From Paraburkholderia piptadeniae (lineage in GTDB: Bacteria; Pseudomonadota; Gammaproteobacteria; Burkholderiales; Burkholderiaceae), in assembly GCF_900007165.1 (NCBI RefSeq), contig NZ_CYGY02000030.1, positions 191,952 through 255,951 of the forward strand: a DNA stretch of 64,000 nt, read 5' to 3'. Of the stretch, positions 37,501 to 45,558 are shown piece by piece. Made by a program: the position numbers and the translations under genes. The notes under the pieces were generated by a model. It was not told the DNA's origin and did no database searches. It saw only the letters and a program-made list of their open reading frames with translations. The number at the start of each line of letters is the position of its first letter. Position 1 is the stretch's first letter.

Positions 37501-38648
37501 AACACGCGCGCCTCGTCGCGCCGTCCCTCGCGCATCCGCACGAGCCCGAGGCCGCCGACCGCGTCCGCGTCGTCTGCCCGTGCACGGGCCGCCTGGACGA
37601 GAAGCGGCTCCGCGCCGACGAGATCGCCGCGTGCAAGCGCCTTGAGCCCGCGCTGCTCCGCGATATAGTCCGGGTCTCGCTCCAGCCGGCGCTGTGCGTC
37701 GAGCCGGGCGTCGATCGCCGCCACGCGGTCCCGGAACTCCGTGTCGTCCGGCACCAGCGCAAGCCAGGCGCGCAGCGCGTCGAGATAGGCCGGATCTGCG
37801 CCCGCCGATTGCAGCACGTGGCGCCAGACGTTCATGGCCGCGGCGTGATCGGCGTCCGGTCGCAAGGCGAGCCGCCATGCGAGGCGATTCGCCTCCGCGC
37901 GCGTGTCGTTGCCGCCGTTTAGCAGCCCGGCGAGAACGAGCATCGCGTCGACGTCGTCAGGGTTCGCGGCAATGCGCCGGCGCAGCCCATCGATGGCGAG
38001 CACCCTGCCCTCCTTCGTGCCGGACAGAATCTGGTAATACTCGACACCGAGCGGGCCGGGCGGCGCGCCATGCGGAAACAGCGCGACGAGCCGGCGCGTG
38101 GCCTCGGCCGACTGGCCGCTGCGTGCGAGCAGACGGACGGTGGCGAACTCTTCGCGGCCGCTCGTCGCGACGCGCAACTCGTCGGCGAGCGCCTCCGTCT
38201 GCGCGCTGGCAGGAGCCAACCGCCGCAGACCCGCAAGCGCTTCCTGCGCTTCGCGAGTGCGTCCGAGCCTCAATTGAATGCGCGCCCGCTCGGCCAGCAA
38301 GTCGGGCGTGTCGGGCGCGATCAGCAGCGCCTTGTTGATCGCCTGCGAAGCCAGATCGTCGCGATGCTTGCTTGACCACATGCGCGCAGCGGCGAGCAGG
38401 CGCTGAGCGTCGGCGGGCAATCGCTGCGCGGCATCGCTTGCGGGCGCGGGCAGCATCGAGGCACCGGACGCGGGCCGTACCCGCCCCGCCGATCCTGTCG
38501 TCGCGGTCGACGCCTGCGCGTCGGCGGACGCGAATCCCGCGCACATGACCAGGCTGGCGATAGCCGCTTGCACGCCTCTCGCTCGCGATCGGCGGAATGC
38601 GGCAGCGCATGCGACGCGATGCACGTTCAACGCGCGCCTCCGTGACAT
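34599..38648 (-). CDS. bcsC: Cellulose export outer-membrane/TPR protein BcsC
   Basis: This 1349-aa protein has an N-terminal signal segment (AAIASLVMCAGFASADAQA). About 900 residues of TPR repeats follow, as alternating ALxxxP-type helix pairs. The C-terminal BcsC domain forms a 16-strand outer-membrane barrel (MIEAGVLPAYKSGDAGISEYHAW onward) and ends in RLYSSF with a terminal Phe. The TPR arm spans the periplasm to the synthase. The start overlaps the end of bcsZ by 22 bp. Length and layout are normal for the family. Confidence 0.94.
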   Translation of the reverse strand: MSRRRALNVHRVACAAAFRRSRARGVQAAIASLVMCAGFASADAQASTATTGSAGRVRPASGASMLPAPASDAAQRLPADAQRLLAAARMWSSKHRDDLASQAINKALLIAPDTPDLLAERARIQLRLGRTREAQEALAGLRRLAPASAQTEALADELRVATSGREEFATVRLLARSGQSAEATRRLVALFPHGAPPGPLGVEYYQILSGTKEGRVLAIDGLRRRIAANPDDVDAMLVLAGLLNGGNDTRAEANRLAWRLALRPDADHAAAMNVWRHVLQSAGADPAYLDALRAWLALVPDDTEFRDRVAAIDARLDAQRRLERDPDYIAEQRGLKALARGDLVGAEPLLVQAARARADDADAVGGLGLVRMREGRRDEARVLFLRAATLDADNRGKWEGLARTAAFWATLADGRAAAAAGRAQDAANAARSALAMQPDSPDAKLLLADALLAGQDWQGAEPLLRSLLSAREPGLGAVRSMQTLLDATGRGERFGPLIEALRGRFSDPADRRSLDAMRGGVFADEAAREAAQGSLGPAAQRYEASLRLSPDAPWTRFALARLYRDIGLPQLGRDVMNDGVKQYGSPEMFYASALYLNSIDDVAGAKQALARVDDAGRSDSMRALARKLDAQLALADARAALASGDRAGATRMLEHAQTLAADDPDMLAGVGTMWIDAGDADRGLALLRDWIRVNRERADAGVRLRYGDLLGHARRDAELDGWLAQIRTVDGLDESERSRLEDQALRLALREIDDALDSDDYARAQRLLARVSAAGQRDPRYALEVADVQRAQGHYDAARAALEPLLAATPENVDAQLALARIDAEDGERRAALAVVRRVVDAAPDDDVDTRLSAARRLSVLGQYAEAGQITDALRVAYPGRADVTVQAGRIAQDLGHYQEAESLYRLSAHEEKLAGVTSGAADGTPAQAALAGLQQRRDPMIEAGVLPAYKSGDAGISEYHAWQAPVYVQIPYRYDGHFFAHIDAVTLDAGKLSLGDWPNDIGGANTFTRDTFGTFARVDNADLAQLTQWRANNPALADAVNANVQRYASQRATGVALGTGYVSDAWRVDIGTTPLGFPVHYLVGGIRYRFDAGPASFSASVSRRPETGSVLAYAGMHDPVTGAVWGGVRRDGIDLHSAIDVGRVSVFADLGVAELTGRNVASNQEVTLRTGFITPVWQRATMRVNTGLIGNAWHYTDNLRFYSYGQGGYYSPQRYLSLGVPLEWEGRHDALTWDITATVGLSNAYEKDSPYYPNGLPSFYGPGFPALVSGSNLVYGGSSTQGVSFSYGISAIAQYRFNAHLVAGVRVEIDHAHDYAPSAGMVYVRYSFDARKKDRSLSPTPVRLYSSF

Positions 38649-39919
38649 GCCGCGCTCCAGCGCACATCGAGCGTGCCATCGTCAGCGAAGCGATAGCGGC
38701 CTTCGCGCCAGCCGAGTCCGAACAGAGTCAACACACTCGAGTAGTAGCCGGGCGGCGTTTGTGCGTCGAGCGTATCGATCCGCGCGACCTGCGCGTCGGC
38801 GAGCGGCGCGCGGCCAAGCGCATCGAGGAATGGCACCGACGCCGCGGAAAACCCCGCATTGCCCATGTTCTGGCCGGGCTTGCCGCTCACGGCATCGATC
38901 GTTTCGGGCGGGGCGCCGTGAGCGGCAATAAAGTCCGCGTAGGGTTTGAAGTGCTCGGCAAGCCGGTTCGACAGCGGATCGCGCGCGTTCATGGTGCCCG
39001 TCCACAGGTACACGCGAATTGCGTTGTATGCGCTGACAGCATGCGTTTCGGTGTCGGGCTGAAAGCCGTTTCCACGACGGTAGAGCGCCCAATCCGGCGC
39101 GTAGCCGAGAGGCGCCGTATCCAGCAGCACATGCGAGCCGCTTTCGACGACGCGAGCCCAGCGAGCGTCGGACGGCAAGCGCGTACCGATGCCCCGCAAC
39201 ACCTGTGGGGGCGAATAAGACGGATTCACACGCCAGAGGTCCGGCTCCGGATGGAAGCCCACAGGCCCGGGCAGCAGCGTGAGACCCAGACCGGGAACGT
39301 AAGCAGTCTCCGCATCGAGCACGTGCCTCGCGAGCAGCGCACCACGCGCAAAGTAGCTGCGTTCGCCCCACAGCGCGCCGGCTTCGAGCAGTGCGTAGGC
39401 GATCCACAGGTCCGCATCGGACGCCGCGTTTGCATCGAGCACAGCGAATTCGCCATCCGTGCGGCGCCCCCATAGCCATGCCGGCAGATGCGTCGCCAGA
39501 TCGCCCTCGGCGAGGTTGACTTCCGTCCAGCGCAAAAGTCTGTCGAAGCTCGCGCGGTCGTTGGCGACCAGCGCGAAGAACAGCGCGTAGGCCTGTCCCT
39601 CGGAGACGGTACGCTCATCGGCCGAGCCCACGTCGATCACACGACCGTCCGCGGAGACGAATTGCTGGAGAAACCCTTGCCAACGCGGCCAGACCTGGGG
39701 CGCGCCGCATGATTGCGTCGCGACGGCTTGCGCTGGATTGTCCCGTCCCGCCGCGTCCGTGAGGTCGACGGTTGCAGCATGCGCAAGCACCCATCCGAAC
39801 AACGTCAGCGCGCCAGCAAGCGCCCTCACGCACGCCCCTCGCGCGCGGACTCGTGGTCTGCGCAAACACGCTGAACGCGCGCCCGGCGTGCGCTGCTGCT
39901 TTTCACGGCACATCGGCAT
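38627..39919 (-). CDS. bcsZ: Periplasmic endo-1,4-beta-glucanase BcsZ (GH8)
   Basis: This precursor of about 430 aa has a signal region VRALAGALTLFGWVLAHA. Catalytic motifs of glycoside hydrolase family 8 are present: RTVSEGQAYALFFAL carries the acid Glu and NAASDADLWIAYALLEAG the Asp. It trims nascent cellulose in the periplasm. It begins 3 bp after the bcsB stop and overlaps bcsC. The first two ATG codons (39919 and 39913) cannot be told apart by eye. Confidence 0.93.
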   Translation of the reverse strand: MPMCREKQQRTPGARSACLRRPRVRARGACVRALAGALTLFGWVLAHAATVDLTDAAGRDNPAQAVATQSCGAPQVWPRWQGFLQQFVSADGRVIDVGSADERTVSEGQAYALFFALVANDRASFDRLLRWTEVNLAEGDLATHLPAWLWGRRTDGEFAVLDANAASDADLWIAYALLEAGALWGERSYFARGALLARHVLDAETAYVPGLGLTLLPGPVGFHPEPDLWRVNPSYSPPQVLRGIGTRLPSDARWARVVESGSHVLLDTAPLGYAPDWALYRRGNGFQPDTETHAVSAYNAIRVYLWTGTMNARDPLSNRLAEHFKPYADFIAAHGAPPETIDAVSGKPGQNMGNAGFSAASVPFLDALGRAPLADAQVARIDTLDAQTPPGYYSSVLTLFGLGWREGRYRFADDGTLDVRWSAACHGGAR

Positions 39920-39922
39920 CGC

Positions 39923-42214
39923 TCAGATTCCCCGCCGCCGCTCTGCGAGCGCCTGCAAACCTGCGAATGCGCCGATCGCCAGCAGAAGACCCGCAATCAC
40001 GCCGAGAACACCAAGCAGCAACGGATGCTCGACGGCATAGCGCCAGAGCGGCGCGTACCACGGCAATTCACCGACCAGATAGGTCGGCCCGACCCGCATG
40101 CTTTCCACCGAATCTGCACGGATCAGCGCGACGTCGCCCTGCACCTTGCCCACGCTATCGGCCTTGTCGAATGCGTCGAGCAGCGCCAGGAGATGCGCTT
40201 CGTCGGTCGCCGTCAACGCGACGACGCTGCGATGAAGGCTGCCGGGCACTTCGAATCCGATCAGCGCCGCGAGCGCACCATCGCGGTCGAGGTGCGCGCC
40301 GCCTTTCGGCAACAGCGAGCCATCCCGCCAGTGCTCGCGGACGGAGAAAGACACCGGATGGATGCCGCCCTTTGCCCCGTCGATCGCGAGCGGCAAGCTC
40401 GTGCGCCAACGCGCGAAGAGCGGCATCGAACCGCCCGTGCCGATCACGAGCAGATCCTTGTCGGGCACCGCCGGGACTTCCGACGGGCGCCTGATCTGCA
40501 CGCGCAACGACGGCAGCCCCGTCCACTGCCCCATATGTCCGAGCATCGTCAACATGGATTCGAGTTCTTCGCGCGACGGATGCTCAGGAATCACGACGGC
40601 AGTCTGCGCAAGATCCGCATACCGCGTGAACGGAAAACCACTGTTCGAGAAGTACGCGAGATTGGGCATCTCCGCGTAATGGATGAAGCGGGAAAAGTCG
40701 ATTGTCGAGTCGGGGTCGATCGCGGCCTGCACGGGATTGGCCGCGACGCTCTGGCACAGTCCCGTCTTCTGCGAGTCCAGACGGAAGCGCAGCTGCAGCT
40801 GGTTCGCGCTGCCGACGCGAAAAGCAGGAATCTCCAGCGCGCTCGCCGCGCCTCCGCCTGCAGCCGACAGCAGCGGCAACTGCAGATGGCCCTGGGCATC
40901 TTCAGCTTTCGCGGGTGGAAGCCGGTAGGACTTCACAAGCTGATCGTTGATTTCGATCGCGAGCGCGGAATTGTTCTGCACCGTTGGCGCGGTGTAGCGA
41001 TACTTGAGTTCGAGCGGCACGCCCGCTCCGCTCCACGAGAAAATGTCGGCGGGCACGCGCAGGTTGAGCCGGATCGCGTCCGGCGTGCTGCCCGTCACCT
41101 GCAACTGCTGCGAGTTGTCGACGAGTTCGTGGAACGCCACCTTCCGGTCCACAGGCAGCCAGCGAGGCGCGTCATAAGGCTTGCGCGGCGCGCCGATATC
41201 GACCTGCGAGACGCGCACGGCCGGCCCCGACATGGCGTTCTTGCCGAGGACGAGCGCGTAGGCAGCCTCATCGACTTCGCTCGCGTCGCGCCCCGTGACG
41301 ACGAGCAGCTTCTGCGCGGGAGCGCTCGGGTTGTCCGCGACGATCAGCATCGGCCCGTCGACATCCGGCAACGGGAGTGCGGCCGGCAACTGCGCGCGCG
41401 TGCCGATCACGACGGCGTGACTGTTGGCTGGCAACGCGTCGAGCGCCGGAAAGCGCGCGCCGCGGTAGTCGGCGAGCGCGCCGAACCATGACGCGACGAT
41501 CGCCGCGCTGCGCAGCGTCGCGTTGTCAGGCGACGGCGGCAGCACGAACGGAAGGTCGAGCCGGCCGACGTCGCGCCGGTCGAAGAACGGCGCAGGCAGC
41601 AACGCCAGATCGTTGGGCAGACGGATCGGCGAGGTCTGCAGAATCACCTCGCTCGTGGGGCTGATCTGGGCCCATAACGCGGAACTATCCGGGTCCTCGC
41701 AATGGTCGAGCGTGTAATGCGCGACGAGGTTGAGGCCGATCTGCGTGTAGTCGGTCAGAAAACGTGGATCGAGCGGAATGTCCTGGGTCACCATCTGACC
41801 CGCGTGCTCGCGGTCGAACGGCACGGTCGCGAACGCCTCGCCGTTGAGCGTCACCTTCATGTGCGAGATCGGAAAAACGAGCGCGGGCGAGTACGTGAAC
41901 CGCAGACGCAGCCATGCAGCGCTCACGGCATGATCGAGCCGCACGCCGAGATTCACGGTGCGCGTGTCGTCGAGACCATGCAGATCGAGCGGCTGCCAGG
42001 CACCCAATGCAGCGAAAGAAACATGCTGCGCAGAGGCGTCCGATGAGGGCGCGATGCGAGCATCGGCGCCTCCCGGCACGCTGGCGGCAACATGCGCCGC
42101 CGGCGTACGCACAGCAGACTCAGCGCTGGTTTGTGCATGCGCGGGGAGACCGGCAAACACGAGAGACGCACCCGCAAGCGATGCGGCGAGACAAGCCGAC
42201 ACGAATGTTTTCAT
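39923..42214 (-). CDS. bcsB: Cellulose synthase regulatory subunit BcsB
   Basis: This 763-aa protein has a signal peptide (LAASLAGASLVFAGLPAHA), a periplasmic body of alternating carbohydrate-binding and flavodoxin-like domains, and a C-terminal membrane anchor (HPLLLGVLGVIAGLLLAIGAFAGL) that docks on BcsA. It guides the glucan through the periplasm. It is the first gene of the operon, with a divergent dgkA start 163 bp away, so the operon promoter should lie at 42215-42377. Confidence 0.93.
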   Translation of the reverse strand: MKTFVSACLAASLAGASLVFAGLPAHAQTSAESAVRTPAAHVAASVPGGADARIAPSSDASAQHVSFAALGAWQPLDLHGLDDTRTVNLGVRLDHAVSAAWLRLRFTYSPALVFPISHMKVTLNGEAFATVPFDREHAGQMVTQDIPLDPRFLTDYTQIGLNLVAHYTLDHCEDPDSSALWAQISPTSEVILQTSPIRLPNDLALLPAPFFDRRDVGRLDLPFVLPPSPDNATLRSAAIVASWFGALADYRGARFPALDALPANSHAVVIGTRAQLPAALPLPDVDGPMLIVADNPSAPAQKLLVVTGRDASEVDEAAYALVLGKNAMSGPAVRVSQVDIGAPRKPYDAPRWLPVDRKVAFHELVDNSQQLQVTGSTPDAIRLNLRVPADIFSWSGAGVPLELKYRYTAPTVQNNSALAIEINDQLVKSYRLPPAKAEDAQGHLQLPLLSAAGGGAASALEIPAFRVGSANQLQLRFRLDSQKTGLCQSVAANPVQAAIDPDSTIDFSRFIHYAEMPNLAYFSNSGFPFTRYADLAQTAVVIPEHPSREELESMLTMLGHMGQWTGLPSLRVQIRRPSEVPAVPDKDLLVIGTGGSMPLFARWRTSLPLAIDGAKGGIHPVSFSVREHWRDGSLLPKGGAHLDRDGALAALIGFEVPGSLHRSVVALTATDEAHLLALLDAFDKADSVGKVQGDVALIRADSVESMRVGPTYLVGELPWYAPLWRYAVEHPLLLGVLGVIAGLLLAIGAFAGLQALAERRRGI

Positions 42215-42377
42215 GAGCGCGTCGACTCGCTGGAAAGCATGCGCGTGGCGCGCGGCACTATCAGATGGTCATTTCGTGGACCCGTCAACGAGTCGGAGAG
42301 GGCTGGTTGCAATTCCAGCGAGATCAATGGCGGCAGCACTATGTAATAACTTCCGGCAATCAATTTATTGTCCCATC

Positions 42378-42782
42378 ATGCGTCGATCGACTGGTTCGAC
42401 GTCACTCGCAAAAACGTGCAAACGCAACGGTCCGATGCGAGGGCTTTTCGCACTGCGCCACTCGTATCGGGTGTTCGTCGCAACCGTGCCCCACGAAAGC
42501 GCTTTCCGTCAGGAACTGATCGCCGCTATGGTGGTGATTCCATCGGCTGCGATAGTGCCGCTGCCCACTGTCGAGCGTGCGATGCCTGTCGCAACCACGC
42601 TGCTGGTCCTGCTTGTCGAACTTGCCAATTCGGGCATCGAGGCGACGATCGATCGCATCTCGCCTGACGGGCATGACCTGTCCGGCCGAGCAAAAGACTG
42701 CGGCAGCACGGCCGTCACTGTCGCCGTGCCGATCTGCGCAATCGCGTGGATCACGCTGTGCGGCCCATTGGCCTCGGGTTGA
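42378..42782 (+). CDS. dgkA: Diacylglycerol kinase DgkA
   Basis: This 134-aa small membrane kinase has family motifs ESAFRQEL, VELANSGIEATIDRIS and HDLSGRAKDCGSTAV, with three membrane helices. ATG 42378 is used because the family begins shortly before the FRQE helix; longer frames upstream overlap bcsB. It phosphorylates diacylglycerol to phosphatidate. BcsG in the divergent operon releases diacylglycerol when it moves phosphoethanolamine onto cellulose, so DgkA may recycle that lipid. The link is inferred from adjacency. Confidence 0.9.
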   Translation: MRRSTGSTSLAKTCKRNGPMRGLFALRHSYRVFVATVPHESAFRQELIAAMVVIPSAAIVPLPTVERAMPVATTLLVLLVELANSGIEATIDRISPDGHDLSGRAKDCGSTAVTVAVPICAIAWITLCGPLASG

Positions 42783-43654
42783 ATAAGGTCGCTGTTCTGA
42801 GCGCGCGGCCGGCACGAAGTCCGGCGTGAACCCGGTCACCAGAAGGTCGCAAGGTAGTGCGCCCGTCGAACCGACCGTATCGCAGGAAGAAGGTGGTCCG
42901 CCCTCCGCACGTGCAACGCGATATGCTGCCTGCCGCGCGCAGGCGCCAGCACGCGTTGCCCAATGTTCTGCAACCCCAACCCCGTAGACAGCTGAAACAG
43001 CCGCGTCGTCGTTATTTCTGCAACTCGTCAACTGCGAACAAACGCCAACCAACCCATTTCCTGATGCGAGCCCGGCGCTCATTATCTCAAAACTCCAGTG
43101 GACATTTCGGGCAAGCACAGCGCTGAGCACGCGAATTGGAGCGGCAAAATGCCGAGAAAGGCACCCTTGCGCAGAGCAAGGTCCTCAGATGGTTAATCGC
43201 CCGTATTGGAACCCGGTCCTGCTCGCATTGCCGAGCGACCGCGATGTCCCGATTTGCCCGTACTACTGTTAACGGACAGTTGGCCGCCAGCTTGAGCTAT
43301 CGGAACACGCTACAAACGTTTGCCCCATAAATTCCGCACAAATCATTCGAAATACGGCTGAATTGAGCACGATGCAGTGACCTCGACTGCATCGGCCGGC
43401 AGGCTTGCACTGCATTCATCGATTTGAAAAACGCCGCGCCGCGTCTCTTTCAATTTATTAAGGGACGGCAAATGGACCGGCCATTGTTAAATCGCGCAAT
43501 GCGATCGGCCTATAGACTTATATGAAAATCCGGGCACGATGTTTCTATTGGAATGACATCGGCCAGCTATGCGCTAGCGAGGCCGTGCCATTTCGATTGA
43601 CCGCAACGCAGCCGATTGCGCGACTAAAGGCACGCGCTGCGGACTGGAAACGCC
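42783..43654. other. 870-bp region without a recognisable gene
   Basis: Only short frames without motifs are seen on either strand. Composition shifts to AT-richer DNA at about 43270-43560 (for example TTTCAATTTATTAAGGGACG). No tRNA, IS end or long repeat was found. It lies between dgkA and the transglutaminase-like gene, just where the canonical Anbu operon is interrupted, and may be a junction scar or hold regulatory DNA. Confidence 0.4.
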
Positions 43655-44461
43655 TTACTGTTCCGTCTGCTCCTGCGCCTTCACCGCAACCGACACATCG
43701 AGTGTCTCCTCCAGCCCGCCGATACGCCGTCCGCGCACGGGCGACGCCGCTTCGTAGTCGCGCGCCGCCGCGAGCCGGCAATACATCTCGCTTGCGAACG
43801 CCGCGTGCGTGACGTCGACGGAAACCCAGCCCAGGCCCGCGAGCCACACATCGACCCACGCGTGACTCGCTGCGTGCTCGACCTCGCCGGGTTCGATATA
43901 GCCGCTCACGTAGCGCGCCGGCAGGCCGCGCGCGCGGCAGCACGCGAGCATCAGATGCGCGTGATCCTGGCAAACGCCCTTGCCGAGCGCGAGCGCCTGT
44001 GACGCCGTGCTCGCCACGCCCGTGACGCCCGGCTCGAACGTCACGCGGTCGACGATTTTCTCCGCGAGCGCGATCAGCGCCGCCGGCCTGTCGAGGGGCG
44101 GCGCCGACGCGGCCAGATCGCGAATAGCGGGATCGCACTCGGTCAGACGCGTCGCGCACGTGAAATGCTCGAGCGGAATCGCGCCCGCGGCGTCGCCGAG
44201 CCGCCCGTCGATCAGCGGAAAAGTGTCGATTTCGCCCGATACGTGCACGCGAATCTCGTCGTGCGGCTTGTTGAGCACGAGCGTGTGCAGCACGTTGCCG
44301 TAGGCGTCGAAGGTCGAATCGAGCTTGCCGGGCGCTTCGAGCGTCCAGCGCCGCACGACTTGCGAAGCACCGCTCGACGGCGTGAGGCGCAGCTGCTGGA
44401 TCGAATAGTGGACCGTCGATTCGTAGCGGTAGGACGTGTCGTGGCGGATCGAGAGAAACAT
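43655..44461 (-). CDS. Transglutaminase-like cysteine peptidase-fold protein (Anbu partner)
   Basis: ATG 44461 gives 268 aa, with GGAG 8 nt before; an ATG at 44482 is also in frame. The N-terminal beta domain (SIRHDTSYRYESTVHYSIQQ) precedes the transglutaminase core. The core has Cys in GKGVCQDHAHL, His in ASHAWVDVW and Asp in SVDVTHA, a complete triad. In Anbu loci this enzyme is proposed to cleave or form the peptide bonds made by the ATP-grasp partner. It follows the alpha-E gene by 13 bp. Confidence 0.9.
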   Translation of the reverse strand: MFLSIRHDTSYRYESTVHYSIQQLRLTPSSGASQVVRRWTLEAPGKLDSTFDAYGNVLHTLVLNKPHDEIRVHVSGEIDTFPLIDGRLGDAAGAIPLEHFTCATRLTECDPAIRDLAASAPPLDRPAALIALAEKIVDRVTFEPGVTGVASTASQALALGKGVCQDHAHLMLACCRARGLPARYVSGYIEPGEVEHAASHAWVDVWLAGLGWVSVDVTHAAFASEMYCRLAAARDYEAASPVRGRRIGGLEETLDVSVAVKAQEQTEQ

Positions 44462-44474
44462 TGAGGGGACTCCG

Positions 44475-45425
44475 TCATGCAACAGGCAGCATCAGATAGG
44501 TCCGCGCGACCATGTTGCCGAGTTCGAACACGCGGGCAAGGAACTGCGTGAGCCACGCGTGCAGGCCGGCTTCGAAAATCTGCCGGATATCCGCGTAAAG
44601 CAGCTCGGCGCGCAGCTTGCCGGCGAAGCGCTCGCACTGGTTCGAGCCTTGCGTGCGCAGCATCGCGAGGTTCTCGCAGACGCCGTCGAGCGACGCCAGC
44701 AGCGAGCGCGGCATCTGCGAGTTGAGGATCATCAGCTCGACCACGCGTGCGGGCGTCACGACATCGCGATACACCTTGCGGTAGATCTCCAGCGCCGACA
44801 CCGAACTCAGGATCGACGTCCAGTAATAGAAGTCTTCGAGTTGACGGGCGGCCTCGCGCGAATTCGGCACGGCGTCGGCGAAACGCACGTCGAGAATGCG
44901 CGCCGTGTTGTCCGCGCGTTCGAGGAACGTGCCAAGCTGCGTGAAAAAGAACGCGTCGTCCTGCAACGCCGTGCCGATCGTCACGCCACGCGACAGATGC
45001 GAGCGGAACTTCACCCATTCGAACAGCGCGGCGGGATTGCTCGCCACCTGGCCGTGGCGCGTGCGCTCGTTGAATTCGAGCCACGTGTCGTTGATCGTTT
45101 CCCACCACTCTGTCGTCAGTGTGCCGCGCACCGCGCGCGCGTTCTCGCGCGCCGCCTGCAGGCACGCATGAATGCTCGACGGATTCGCCGGATCGGCGAC
45201 CATAAAGTCGAGCACGTTTTCGCGCGTCGGCTCCGCATGGCGCTGCGCGAACGCGTCTTCGAGCTCGGAGATGCGCAGCACCGAACGCTGCGCGCGCTCT
45301 TCCTGCTCCGGCGTCTGCGGCAGCAGTTGCGCTTTCAGGTTGATGTCGAGCATGCGCGCGGTGTTCTCGGCGCGCTCCATGTAACGGGCCATCCAGAACA
45401 GATGATCGGCGGTGCGGCTCAGCAT
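44475..45425 (-). CDS. Alpha-E domain protein (Anbu partner)
   Basis: This 316-aa, all-helical protein begins MLSRTADHLFWMARYMERAENTARMLD, the hallmark of the alpha-E family (DUF403). NDTWLEFNERT and FLERADNTARILDVRF are the other conserved helices. It has no known enzyme activity and always accompanies the ATP-grasp and transglutaminase genes. It lies between them here. Confidence 0.92.
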   Translation of the reverse strand: MLSRTADHLFWMARYMERAENTARMLDINLKAQLLPQTPEQEERAQRSVLRISELEDAFAQRHAEPTRENVLDFMVADPANPSSIHACLQAARENARAVRGTLTTEWWETINDTWLEFNERTRHGQVASNPAALFEWVKFRSHLSRGVTIGTALQDDAFFFTQLGTFLERADNTARILDVRFADAVPNSREAARQLEDFYYWTSILSSVSALEIYRKVYRDVVTPARVVELMILNSQMPRSLLASLDGVCENLAMLRTQGSNQCERFAGKLRAELLYADIRQIFEAGLHAWLTQFLARVFELGNMVARTYLMLPVA

Positions 45426-45558
45426 GTCGGCTTTCCGAGTTGATGGCGCGCGCTTGCGTCAGCATGTGACGGCGAGCGCGCCGGGTTGCCCGTTTTTCGC
45501 GCGGCGTCCGTCGCGATCGGCGGACGCCCGGCTCTTCAAAGCATCGGTCGAATGCAGT

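Noticed and set aside
42402..43130. 242-codon minus-strand frame over the end of dgkA and the following gap
   Set aside because: It overlaps the clear dgkA gene in antisense and shows no motif or plausible start.
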